Shown in pieces: positions 42,020-50,874 of a DNA stretch of 64,000 nucleotides. The stretch comes from Acidobacteriota bacterium. GTDB lineage: Bacteria; Acidobacteriota; Terriglobia; Terriglobales; Acidobacteriaceae. The notes under the pieces are model-generated. The model was not told the origin of the DNA, searched no databases, and saw only the letters and a program-made list of their open reading frames with translations. Both the position numbers and the translations under genes were made by a program. Location: the NCBI GenBank assembly GCA_013289875.1, contig JABCZC010000014.1:16544-80543 (forward strand). Reading direction: 5' to 3'. Every line of letters starts with the position of its first letter. Position 1 is the stretch's first letter.

Positions 42020-43084
42020 ATGCTTCTTTCGATCGTAATTCCGGTCTTGAACGAAGCGCAGACGATTCCTCTGATGGTCTCACGCCTCCGCGATACCCTC
42101 GACGGACTCATGTGGGAAGTCATATTCGTAGATGATGGCAGCACTGATCAGACGTGGAGCATCCTTGAGCGGGCAGCGTTTGACGACCCGCGCGTCAAAC
42201 TGCTCCGCTTCAGCCGCAACTTTGGCCATCAGGCGGCGGTTACTGCCGGATTGGATTTTGCCCATGGGGATGCCGTCGTCGTGATGGACGCGGATCTTCA
42301 GGATCCACCGGAACTGTTGCCGCGCATGGTTGACCTTTTCCGGCAGGGCTACGACGTTGTGTCGCCCAAACGAATCTCCCGAGAAGAAGAAACCAGGTTC
42401 AAGCGGTGGACAGCGAAGCTGTTCTATCGGATTTTGTCACGTATGGCTGATCAACCTCTCACTCCAGACGTCGGAGACTTCCGGCTTTTTAGTCGAAGGG
42501 CGGTATTAGCGATCCGCACCCTTCGTGAGCAACACCGGTATATGCGCGGTATCGCCGGATGGCTGGGATTGAGGGAGGCTATCATCCCATTTGAGCGTCG
42601 CGGACGCGCAGCCGGTAACACCAGCTACACATTCTTCCGGATGCTGCGATTTGCCTGGACCGGCGTCTCTTCGTTTTCGGCATTCCCGTTGCGCATCAGC
42701 ATAGCGGCCGGCTGCATTCTCAGTTTTGCCGGGTTCTTATATCTTTCACGAGTTGTCTATCTGGCGCTTTTTACGACCGCACTTGTTCCCGGATGGGCGT
42801 CAGTTGTCGCCCTGCAATGCGCCTTCTCGGGGATGATTCTCCTCGCTCTCGGCGCCATTGGTGATTACGTCGCAAGGACCTATGAAGAGACGAAGAACCG
42901 GCCTCTTTACGTTGTAACGGAATGCTCGAATCTCCCGCTGCCTCAGAGGGCCCTGACGCGCGCTGTCATACTGGCCGAGCCTGATCCGATGAGCGTCATC
43001 GCAATGGACGACGCTGACCGCCTTTCTTCCGGCGCGGAAGATCCGTTGTCCTATCATCATCCACTGGCCGGCATGAGGGTATAG
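42020..43084 (+). CDS. GT2 family glycosyltransferase (GtrB/DPM1-like)
   Basis: 354 residues preceded by AGGAGA. The GT-A domain reads LSIVIPVLNEAQTIPLMVSR, VDDGSTDQT, MDADLQDPPEL and later FRLFSRRAVLAI. Two C-terminal helices (ISIAAGCILSFAGFLYLSRV and a second) identify the GtrB/ArnC-like class that transfers sugar to polyprenyl phosphate on the cytosolic face. It directly follows the pilin genes and could supply the donor for the GT-C proteins nearby. Confidence 0.9.
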   Translation: MLLSIVIPVLNEAQTIPLMVSRLRDTLDGLMWEVIFVDDGSTDQTWSILERAAFDDPRVKLLRFSRNFGHQAAVTAGLDFAHGDAVVVMDADLQDPPELLPRMVDLFRQGYDVVSPKRISREEETRFKRWTAKLFYRILSRMADQPLTPDVGDFRLFSRRAVLAIRTLREQHRYMRGIAGWLGLREAIIPFERRGRAAGNTSYTFFRMLRFAWTGVSSFSAFPLRISIAAGCILSFAGFLYLSRVVYLALFTTALVPGWASVVALQCAFSGMILLALGAIGDYVARTYEETKNRPLYVVTECSNLPLPQRALTRAVILAEPDPMSVIAMDDADRLSSGAEDPLSYHHPLAGMRV

Positions 43085-43110
43085 ACCCGCTCAATGCACA
43101 TTCCCTGTCT

Positions 43111-44862
43111 ATGATCTTGTCTCCGGCTCCAGATCGCAGAACTTCTTTGATGTTGATTGAGGGTGGGTTCATAGCGCTTGCAATCGCGGTGGCTTTTTGC
43201 TGGCCCAGCCTGGGTTCTAAATACTTTTCACGGATTGAACAGCTCTTTGGAAGGCTCGCGCGGAGGCAAGGTTCAGCGGTCGCAACGGTCGGCGTAACTG
43301 CTCTCCTGCTGCGACTCGCGATCCTTCCTCTATGCCCTGTACCCAATCCATTCATCCCGAATGACTTCAGCTTCCTGCTCGCATCGGATACGTTTGCGTC
43401 GGGGAGACTTACCAACCCGACTCCTGCGATGTGGACGCATTTCGAGAGCATTCACATCACCATGAAGCCAACCTATATGTCGATGTACTTTCCCGCGCAG
43501 GGCCTAGTTCTCGCTGCGGGCAAAGTGCTGTTTGGACGTCCCTGGTTCGGTGTGTTATGCGCCAGCGCAATGATGTGCGCCTCCATCTGCTGGATGCTGC
43601 AGGCATGGCTGCCGCCCACCTGGGCGCTGCTTGGCGGAATGCTCGCGGTCCTTCGCCTGGGGCTGTTCAGTTATTGGATCAACACCTATTCAGGCGGCGG
43701 TTCCATCGCGGCTCTCGGCGGGGCTCTGGTGCTGGGTGCGCTTCCGCGATTGATGAGAACGGCGCGGCTTCGCTACAGCCTTTTGCTGGCGACGGGACTT
43801 ATACTCCTCGCGACGACGCGACCCTACGAAGGGATCCTTCTCTGCATTCCGGTCGCGACCGTTTTGGGCCACTGGATATTCCGTGGAAAGAACCGCCCGG
43901 CCCCTGCCTTGCTGCTTCGTCTTGCTGCCGCGCCGCTGGCGATGATCGTGGCTGCGGGCGCGTGGATGGGCTACTACAATTACCGCGCGTTTGGAAGTCC
44001 GGTGACCCCGCCCTACTCGATCGATCGAACAACCTACGCCATGGCGCCGTATTTCGTCTGGCAGTCCCAACGGCCGGAGCCGGTTTATCGGCACGCGGTA
44101 ATGCGGCGCTTTTACTACGAGAAGGAACTTAGCGACTTCAGGAAAATCCATACTCCATCCGGATTTCTCCCGCAGACTCTATACAAAGCAATGAGCGGCG
44201 TTGTGTTTTTTGCCGGCATCGCTCTGCTCCCTCCTCTCATCATGCTGTGCCGGGTGCTCAGGGATCGCCGTACCCGCTTTCTGGTCGTTTGCGTCCTTGT
44301 GTTGACGGCTGGCATGCTGATCGAGATCTATCTCGTCCCTCACTATCTCGCGCCATTTACATCGGCGTTCTATGCGCTCGGCCTTCAGGCTATGCGGCAT
44401 TTACGCCTCTGGAGCCCGGGCGGGCAGCCGGTTGGAGTTGGGATGGTCCGGCTCATCGTGCTGTCATGTATCATCCTCGCCGTGTTTCGTACATGGGCAC
44501 AGCCCCTTCATCTCAGGCTTGCTGAATGGCCTACATCCCAATGGATTGACACATGGTATGGTCCAGGTCCGTTCGGCAGTGAGCGAGCTCATATCTCCGC
44601 GGGACTCCAGCAATTACAGGGAAAGCAACTGGTGATCGTCAGATATTCCTCCAGCCACGATCCCTACGACGAATGGGTCTACAATGCAGCGGACATCGAG
44701 AATTCCAAAGTTGTCTGGGCTCGGGAAATGGATGCCGCTGACGATCGCGATCTTATTGACAACTACCAAGACCGGCGAGTCTGGCTCGTACAGCCGGACT
44801 CTCAGCCGGCACAGATTTCTCCGTACACATTGTCTCCCCAGCAAGGTGCGTCACTGCGGTAG
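43111..44862 (+). CDS. Polytopic GT-C-like membrane protein
   Basis: 583 residues with about eleven helices and a soluble C-terminal part. The first large loop has FIPNDFSFLLASDTFASGRL and PAMWTHFESIH, like the acidic loop 1 of GT39-type enzymes. The C-terminal segment (RYSSSHDPYDEWVYNAADIE) is extracytoplasmic. A transferase using polyprenyl-linked sugar is likely from topology; acceptor unknown. It follows the GT2 gene by 26 bp. Confidence 0.7.
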   Translation: MILSPAPDRRTSLMLIEGGFIALAIAVAFCWPSLGSKYFSRIEQLFGRLARRQGSAVATVGVTALLLRLAILPLCPVPNPFIPNDFSFLLASDTFASGRLTNPTPAMWTHFESIHITMKPTYMSMYFPAQGLVLAAGKVLFGRPWFGVLCASAMMCASICWMLQAWLPPTWALLGGMLAVLRLGLFSYWINTYSGGGSIAALGGALVLGALPRLMRTARLRYSLLLATGLILLATTRPYEGILLCIPVATVLGHWIFRGKNRPAPALLLRLAAAPLAMIVAAGAWMGYYNYRAFGSPVTPPYSIDRTTYAMAPYFVWQSQRPEPVYRHAVMRRFYYEKELSDFRKIHTPSGFLPQTLYKAMSGVVFFAGIALLPPLIMLCRVLRDRRTRFLVVCVLVLTAGMLIEIYLVPHYLAPFTSAFYALGLQAMRHLRLWSPGGQPVGVGMVRLIVLSCIILAVFRTWAQPLHLRLAEWPTSQWIDTWYGPGPFGSERAHISAGLQQLQGKQLVIVRYSSSHDPYDEWVYNAADIENSKVVWAREMDAADDRDLIDNYQDRRVWLVQPDSQPAQISPYTLSPQQGASLR

Positions 44863-44908
44863 TCCGATTGATTTCAGAGATGAAGAGAGAAGCAGTCAAG
44901 AGGTACTT

Positions 44909-45718
44909 ATGATTAACGGAAAACGAATTGCGGTTGTGATGCCCGCATACAACGCCGAGAGAACTTTAGAGAAGACCGTCCGTGGGTTACCCGACGTTGT
45001 CGACATAAAGATTCTTGTCGACGATGCAAGTAAAGACAACACAGCGCTGCTTGCGGAAGAACTCGGGGTACAGACTTTCGTCCATGACGCCAACTATGGT
45101 TATGGGCGAAATCAGCAGACCTGTTACCGGGAAGCTCTCGCAGCGGGCGCCGACATTGTAGTGATGGTCCATCCCGATTACCAGTACACACCGGCTCTTG
45201 TTTCTGCAATGGCGAGCATGGTCGCCAGCGGGGTATATGACCTGGTCCTGGGTTCTCGAATTCTTGGGAGAGGAGCTCTAAAGGGTGGAATGCCTCTCTA
45301 CAAATACATCTCCAACCGTTTCCTGACTGCATTTCAAAATCTGTTTCTCGGGGTGAAGCTCTCCGAATACCACACCGGATTCCGCGCGTTTTCACGAGAA
45401 CTGCTCCAGACTCTCCCACTGCTCGAAAATTCTGACGACTTCGTCTTCGACAATCAGATGATCGCTCAGTCCGTCATGTTCGGTTTCCGAATTGGCGAGA
45501 TCTCTTGCCCGACCAGTTACTTTGAAGAAGCCTCTTCCATCAATTTCAGGCGTAGCGTGAAATACGGTTTGGGCGTTCTCACGACGACGGTAAGTTTTGT
45601 GGCGCACAAGATGGGGATACGCCACAGACCCATGTTCGATGCTACAGGCAGAAAAGTGACTCTGAGGTACTATTCGGGACTTTGCTTAGTCAACGCCGGT
45701 CGTCGGCGCGCTGAGTAA
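44909..45718 (+). CDS. GT2 family glycosyltransferase
   Basis: 269 residues from ATG 44909 with AAGAGG upstream; longer frames back to 44684 lie inside the preceding gene. The GT-A core is clear: RIAVVMPAYNAERTLEKTVR, LVDDASKDNT, MVHPDYQYTPAL (DxD-like site replaced by HPDYQY) and YHTGFRAFSRELL. No C-terminal membrane helices are present, so it is a soluble or peripheral enzyme, unlike the GT2 at 42020. Confidence 0.88.
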   Translation: MINGKRIAVVMPAYNAERTLEKTVRGLPDVVDIKILVDDASKDNTALLAEELGVQTFVHDANYGYGRNQQTCYREALAAGADIVVMVHPDYQYTPALVSAMASMVASGVYDLVLGSRILGRGALKGGMPLYKYISNRFLTAFQNLFLGVKLSEYHTGFRAFSRELLQTLPLLENSDDFVFDNQMIAQSVMFGFRIGEISCPTSYFEEASSINFRRSVKYGLGVLTTTVSFVAHKMGIRHRPMFDATGRKVTLRYYSGLCLVNAGRRRAE

Positions 45719-45812
45719 CCGCAAGCCAGCGCATCGTTCGGGTCGTGGCCAGCCGTATACCAACAAAGGTTTTGACATCCGGGATTTCTCCGCGAGCACC
45801 AAAGCACACGAT

Positions 45813-47402
45813 ATGAGCGTTACTACATGCGATTCGACCGCGACGCAAGCGACAACGGCACCGACTGCTGTCAGGCAATACCTGCCATTTTCGATCTTCG
45901 TTGTGTGCCTTGACTTGTATCTCTTGCCGATCATGCGGCTTGTCTTTGTCGGCTCGGATCAGGGGACGCTCGTTGCCGGTGCTGCGCGTGTAGCCCGCGG
46001 ACAGGTATTTGCACGGGATTTCTTTGAAGTGGTTGGGCCAGGCACTTTCTACTGGCTGGGAGGCTTCTTTAAGCTGTTCGGCGTCACCTATACAGCGGTA
46101 TCCCTGTGTCTTTTTGTCACTTCTTTGGGAACGTTTCTGTCGATCTATTTCCTATCAAATCGCGTGTGCCGGCAACGAAAACTTTTACCCTGCATTTTGA
46201 TGATTGGTCTTTACTTTGGAGCGGCGTGGCCAGGAGTAAGCCATCATACCGATAGTAATTTCTTCGGACTGGTATCGCTTGTCTGCCTGGTCAAATGGCT
46301 GGACATGCGCAAGGCCAGCCTATTGCTCGCGACAGGCGTTCTGGCCGGCGTGACGATGAGCATTCATTGGCCCAAGGGCTTGAGCTTGATCACTGCCATT
46401 TTGCTGTGGCTCTTGATCGAGCGTCGTCGGAGCTTCATCTCCTTTGCTGTGATCAGCCAGGTGCTGGCAGGCTTCTGCGCCGTCATCGCGGTCGTGCTTG
46501 GCTACTTCTGGAGTTGGGGTGCCCTCCGGGACTTGATCTATGCGAACTTTATCTGGCCCTCCACCCACTATGGGACGGTAAATGCGTGCCCTTATGCGCA
46601 GGGGCTGATTACAAACTATTGGAATGTATGGACGGCCGGGAAGGAAACCTTCAGCTGGTTTAATGGGTTCGCAGCAATCCTGATCATGCCATTTCTGTTG
46701 GTCGCGGCGCTTCCGGTCATTCTATTGATCGCTGGTGTTCTGCAGAAGTGGAAGACGATGAAGCCCGAGGTTCTGCTCTACTGGCTCTGCGGATGGGCAT
46801 TGTGGCTGTCGGAGTTTCATCGAAGAGACATTTACCACCTGGTCCTCGGTGCGCCATTGCTCCTTATCCTATGCGTTTATCTTCTTGGTGAACGACGCGA
46901 AAAGGTCGCAAAAGTGGCTTTGCAGGCTCTTACTGTAAGTGCTTGCTGCCTATGCGCCTTCAATTGGATCCTGGTGGCGCTGGCAACACACAGGGTCACG
47001 ACTCGCGTAGGCTCCGTGAATATGTTCGCGACAGATCCGGCAATCACGTTTCTGCAGGAACACAGCACTCCGGGCGAGGAGGTCTTCGCGTATCCATACT
47101 GTCCTATTTACTATTTTTTGTCCGATACGACGAACCCAACGCCCTATAGCATTCTGGTGTACAACTACAACACTCCATCTCAATTTCAGGATGTCGTTCG
47201 AATCCTCGAGCAGCGGCGGCCGAAATATGTCGTATGGAATACGACTTATGATCGAGACGTTGCCAGGGTCTTCCCTGCGGCGGTGCGCATACGCCCCGAC
47301 CAACTCATCGTCGAACCTTATCTGAAATCGCACTACAAGCTGATAAAGGAAGAGGACCGCATCCGCATTATGGAGCGAATGAGTGAAGACCATGCAGACT
47401 GA
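45813..47402 (+). CDS. Polytopic GT-C (GT39-like) membrane protein
   Basis: 529 residues with about ten helices. Loop 1 contains SDQGTLVAGAARVARGQVFA and RDFFEVVGPGTFYWLGGFF, the pattern of ArnT/PMT-like enzymes in many bacteria. The C-terminal 130 residues form a soluble domain (ITFLQEHSTPGEEVFAYPYC). It overlaps the methyltransferase gene by about 11 bp, so the two are coupled. Confidence 0.75.
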   Translation: MSVTTCDSTATQATTAPTAVRQYLPFSIFVVCLDLYLLPIMRLVFVGSDQGTLVAGAARVARGQVFARDFFEVVGPGTFYWLGGFFKLFGVTYTAVSLCLFVTSLGTFLSIYFLSNRVCRQRKLLPCILMIGLYFGAAWPGVSHHTDSNFFGLVSLVCLVKWLDMRKASLLLATGVLAGVTMSIHWPKGLSLITAILLWLLIERRRSFISFAVISQVLAGFCAVIAVVLGYFWSWGALRDLIYANFIWPSTHYGTVNACPYAQGLITNYWNVWTAGKETFSWFNGFAAILIMPFLLVAALPVILLIAGVLQKWKTMKPEVLLYWLCGWALWLSEFHRRDIYHLVLGAPLLLILCVYLLGERREKVAKVALQALTVSACCLCAFNWILVALATHRVTTRVGSVNMFATDPAITFLQEHSTPGEEVFAYPYCPIYYFLSDTTNPTPYSILVYNYNTPSQFQDVVRILEQRRPKYVVWNTTYDRDVARVFPAAVRIRPDQLIVEPYLKSHYKLIKEEDRIRIMERMSEDHAD

Positions 47403-48099
47403 TCGGCAGGCCCGCCCTGAGTTCGATGCTTATGCGCCCTTGTATGCTGAGTTGCTCGACGATCCTGCGAGGAATCGATTCGCGCAGGATCCGCTTCATT
47501 TCCACCGCAGAAAATGGCTTCTGGTCCAGAGACTGCTGAGTCGTGCTGGCGTCAATGTGGCAACACAGCGATGGCTGGATGTGGGCTGCGGCCGCGGAGA
47601 GTTGCTGGAACTGGCGGGCAGCAATTTCGCTCAGGCGATTGGCTGCGATCCCTCTGCCGGCATGCTCTCATCGCAGGCATCGATAAAAGTGCACAAACAG
47701 CCATCGCCCACCGAATTGCCATTTGCCGACGGCTCGGTCGATTTTGTCACAGCCGTATGCGTCTATCACCATGTTCACGGGGAAGCCAGGACAGGGTTGA
47801 CCAATGAAATCAGACGGGTTCTGACACCGAGGGGCTTGTGCTGCATCCTTGAGCACAATCCATGGAATCCGGTTACTCGAGGGATTGTGAATAGATGTCC
47901 GGTCGACGTGGATGCGGAGCTTCTCAATGCGCCAGCGGCAAGAACGCTCTTGCAGGCTTCCGGATTTGAGCCGGTCAGCACAAACTATTTCCTCTATTTC
48001 CCTGAGAGTCTCTTCCCTCCGTTCAGTGCCTTGGAAACCATGCTCTCTAAATTGCCCCTTGGAGGGCAGTACGCACTGCTTGCCCGAGCGCCCTCTTAG
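47392..48099 (+). CDS. SAM-dependent methyltransferase
   Basis: 235 residues from ATG 47392; a GTG at 47383 is also possible. Motif I is WLDVGCGRGELLELAG, followed by IGCDPSAGML, PFADGSVDFVTAVCVYHHV and LTPRGLCCILEHNPWNP. This is the Methyltransf_11/12 class typical of sugar, lipid or quinone modification. Coupling to the GT39-like gene suggests methylation of the glycan or lipid carrier made here. Confidence 0.84.
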   Translation: MQTDRQARPEFDAYAPLYAELLDDPARNRFAQDPLHFHRRKWLLVQRLLSRAGVNVATQRWLDVGCGRGELLELAGSNFAQAIGCDPSAGMLSSQASIKVHKQPSPTELPFADGSVDFVTAVCVYHHVHGEARTGLTNEIRRVLTPRGLCCILEHNPWNPVTRGIVNRCPVDVDAELLNAPAARTLLQASGFEPVSTNYFLYFPESLFPPFSALETMLSKLPLGGQYALLARAPS

Positions 48100-48637
48100 C
48101 GGGGGCGGACGGTACATGTAGATGTAGATAAGGATGGCACACCTGGGCTCCCCATCGAACCCTGTCGCGGATACTGCTGCTGAGTAACCACCCCTGCCTG
48201 CACCGCCACTAGTGCTGGTAAGCGTCGCGGAGAACTAGGCCCCAGAGGTACCATTGGTACTCTGTCCCGAGGATGGTTACTATGCGACAATCAATCCCAA
48301 CCGGGACCGCTGCTCAAAAACCAATGGCTGAGCGGCATCCCATGTTCGACGCAGGGATCATCGGTATTTTTGCAGAGAAACTTTAATAGCACGAAGGTAA
48401 TTGGAGCAGTACCCGGAAGTGGTATAGCCATATAGGACACCTTCTGGTCTCATCTGTTCACTGGATGAAAGACGAGGCCACGTCTTCCTGCCAGGCTCCA
48501 GGCGCAGGAAGGCGATCGATCGAGGCCACTTATCGCCGCATTGTTCTGAACAGCCCTTCGCGCAAGATATGGATCAAAAGCGCGGTCCACGCGGCGACTC
48601 TTTTCGGGTTGTCGCCTGAGGTTGGAGGAGAAGCAAG
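48100..48637. other. About 540 bp without recognisable gene
   Basis: Short frames occur but none has a family signature or good start. Codon usage of the frame at 48465-48722 is not convincing. The end of the stretch carries GGAGG for the gene at 48638. Confidence 0.4.
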
Positions 48638-49990
48638 ATGCGTTCGTCACGGGACGACGAAGAGTGGATTCCAGATACCGACCATGACCGGCACGCGGTG
48701 CTGGCCCAGTTGGAGAGGCTGATTGGGTCTTCTTCCGATGACGAATGGACTCCACGGAACGAACAGGATCGCCAGACGGTGCTCACTCAGTTGGACAGGA
48801 TTCTGGATGATGCCCGCTTCAGGTTCAGCCTTCACTATTCTCGATTCCTGCACTTCGTGGTCAAGGAAACTGTCCTCGGCTCGACAGATCGCCTGAAAGA
48901 GCGCGAAATTGGTGTTGAAGTTTTCGGACGGACTGCCGATTATGACCTGAACTCCGACCCGATCGTCCGCGTGACAGCTGCGGAGATCCAGGATCGGATC
49001 ATGCAGTACTACGGCCAAGATGAGCACTCTGCGGAGTTGCGCATCGAATTGCCTTATGGCTCGTATATGCCAAGATTTCGGCGGCCAGAGACCCGAGTTG
49101 CTCGAGATCCGGACCGCACCCAGCCAGAGCCCCCTCCGAGATCACCCATCATTCCATCGGGACCATCGGGAGAAATAGAGACCTCGCCCTCGGAATCAGA
49201 GGCCGCAGCGACCGGCAGATCCCGTGGAATAGTCTGGGCTCTTGTGCCGGTGATTCTGGGCCTCATGACCGTCATAGCGTTCGGGGTGGTGAAAAGATAC
49301 CGCGTCGATGCGGTGACCACTTTCTGGCAATTTGGCGGGGTCCATCCCTCCAATGTGATGGTCTGCGTCCGCGAAGTCGAACCCAACACTGTTATTTCCA
49401 ATTCCGGAGTCGTTGGAAGCTCTTTTGTGGCAGCGGAGCACGAGGGCGCGGTGCCGTATTCCGATGTGGTAGCTGCCGCAAAGATCAGTTCTGCGATCAC
49501 CTTAGCGGGCCTCACTCCCGTGCTCCGGCCGACGACCCGGACAAGTCTCAATGATCTGCAGCACGGACCTGTCGTGATGATCGGTGGCTTTGATAATGAC
49601 TGGACGCTCCGCCTCACCGACAGTCTCCCGTTTCGATTCGTTAAGGCTGCTGATGATGGCAGGTACGAGATTTTTGACGCCAGGAGTGCCACGGCGCCGG
49701 TGTATTCCGTCGATACTTCCGTGCCATACTCGGCTCTTACGCAGGACTACGGCATCGTAGCGCGCTTTCTTAACCCGATTACCGAACGACCTACTGTTAT
49801 TGTCGCCGGCTTGGGCACAAACGGTACTGAGGCTGCGACCAGTCTGGTGACCTCGAATTATCTGTTTAAGCAATTCGCGGCAACGGCTCCCAAAGACTGG
49901 CGAAAGCGAAATTTTGAGATACTGCTGGCCACCCACGCAACGGACGGCAAACCCGGGCCTCCAAGAGTTCTCGCCGCGCAGTATTGGTGA
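48638..49990 (+). CDS. Membrane protein with acidobacterial KExxIGxxVFGR-type N-terminal domain
   Basis: 450 residues with GGAGGAGA upstream. The N terminus contains a short internal repeat (DRHAVLAQLERLIGSSSDDE and DRQTVLTQLDRIL). Residues 50-150 match a domain frequent in Acidobacteria: RFLHFVVKETVLG, LKEREIGVEVFGRTADYDL, DPIVRVTAAEIQDRIMQYY and LPYGSYMPRF. In other proteins this domain precedes WD40/TPR or adenylate-cyclase-like parts and is thought to be regulatory or DNA-binding. One helix (about 196-216) precedes a C-terminal extracytoplasmic domain of about 230 residues that I do not recognise. It may be a transmembrane regulator. Confidence 0.7.
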   Translation: MRSSRDDEEWIPDTDHDRHAVLAQLERLIGSSSDDEWTPRNEQDRQTVLTQLDRILDDARFRFSLHYSRFLHFVVKETVLGSTDRLKEREIGVEVFGRTADYDLNSDPIVRVTAAEIQDRIMQYYGQDEHSAELRIELPYGSYMPRFRRPETRVARDPDRTQPEPPPRSPIIPSGPSGEIETSPSESEAAATGRSRGIVWALVPVILGLMTVIAFGVVKRYRVDAVTTFWQFGGVHPSNVMVCVREVEPNTVISNSGVVGSSFVAAEHEGAVPYSDVVAAAKISSAITLAGLTPVLRPTTRTSLNDLQHGPVVMIGGFDNDWTLRLTDSLPFRFVKAADDGRYEIFDARSATAPVYSVDTSVPYSALTQDYGIVARFLNPITERPTVIVAGLGTNGTEAATSLVTSNYLFKQFAATAPKDWRKRNFEILLATHATDGKPGPPRVLAAQYW

Positions 49991-50148
49991 TGCGCTGGGT
50001 CTGTAACACTGAGCCTGCGTTCACACTCATCCTGTAGCCGACCACAGACCCCCGCGCCCAACGCTTGCGTTCATCCCCGTGATTGCGAATACGGAAAAGC
50101 CAAATTTCAGCTCATGAAAGATGCTGGAAATCCGATATAGAGGTGAGG

Positions 50149-50553
50149 ATGATCCTGTTTCTCTTTGGTGTCTGGCATCTCGCAACTTATCAAATCGGCA
50201 GGATATTGGCCGCTTTTACTGTCCTCTTTCTCTGGGCCGTCCTGCACATGGCGATTCATGAGATCGGTCATATATTGGCGGCTTGGATGGTCGGGTCTCA
50301 GATAAAGCAGGTGAGTATTAACATACTCGGACCATTTGTGCGGCGCTCTTCAGCGAAGACGCCGGGGCGAAACGCTTTTGTGGCGCTGGCAGGGCCGGGA
50401 ATTAACATCTTGACCTGGCTTGTGTTTGCCATTTTTCGTCTACCTCATGCCTGGATCGCCCTATACATCGGAGTGCTCAACCTGCTTCCCCTGCCGCAAT
50501 CTGATTTCATGAAGAGTGTGGAGTACCTGCGGAGCGAACAGCGAGCTAAATGA
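50149..50553 (+). CDS. Minimal M50 (site-2 protease-like) membrane protein
   Basis: 134 residues from ATG 50149 with AGAGGTGAGG upstream. The zinc motif HEIGH is intact within a helix (HMAIHEIGHILAAWMVGS), and a second metal-site-like segment reads NLLPLPQSDF, corresponding to the N-x-x-P-x-x-x-x-D motif. The first helix (WHLATYQIGRILAAF) looks like a copy of the catalytic helix without the zinc ligands. It is much shorter than usual M50 proteases, and a PDZ domain is absent. Intramembrane proteolysis is possible but unproven. Confidence 0.68.
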   Translation: MILFLFGVWHLATYQIGRILAAFTVLFLWAVLHMAIHEIGHILAAWMVGSQIKQVSINILGPFVRRSSAKTPGRNAFVALAGPGINILTWLVFAIFRLPHAWIALYIGVLNLLPLPQSDFMKSVEYLRSEQRAK

Positions 50554-50874
50554 GCCACAACTGTCTACCAGGCCAGAAACTCAGCTGGCTTTAGCGGTGA
50601 TCTCTGACAAATAACCTATTGCGCATCGGCGTCGCCGTGCGTGCCATTCAGGTATATCGCGCTGTGAACGATTCATCGGAAACAGGGGCAATAGAATGTT
50701 GTTCCGAGAATCCTGCCGTACAAGATTCGCAAGTTGTTTGATTCCCGTCGGCATGTTTTTGAATGAACAATTGGTTCTGTCCGTTCCAGACACGAGTGGT
50801 TTCGGATCGCTGGGCGAGGGGCCGTGCATGCCTGTTTTTGCGGGTATATACTTCCTGTTCATATTTGAGGGACT
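50554..50874. other. About 320 bp upstream of the first GH51 gene
   Basis: No gene is supported here. The 3' end carries the GAGGG ribosome binding site for the gene at 50875. I saw no clear promoter hexamers or enhancer pair. Confidence 0.4.

Noticed and set aside
48465..48722. 85-codon frame before the KExxIGxxVFGR gene.
   Set aside because: Overlaps the start of the next gene, has no family signature and atypical composition.
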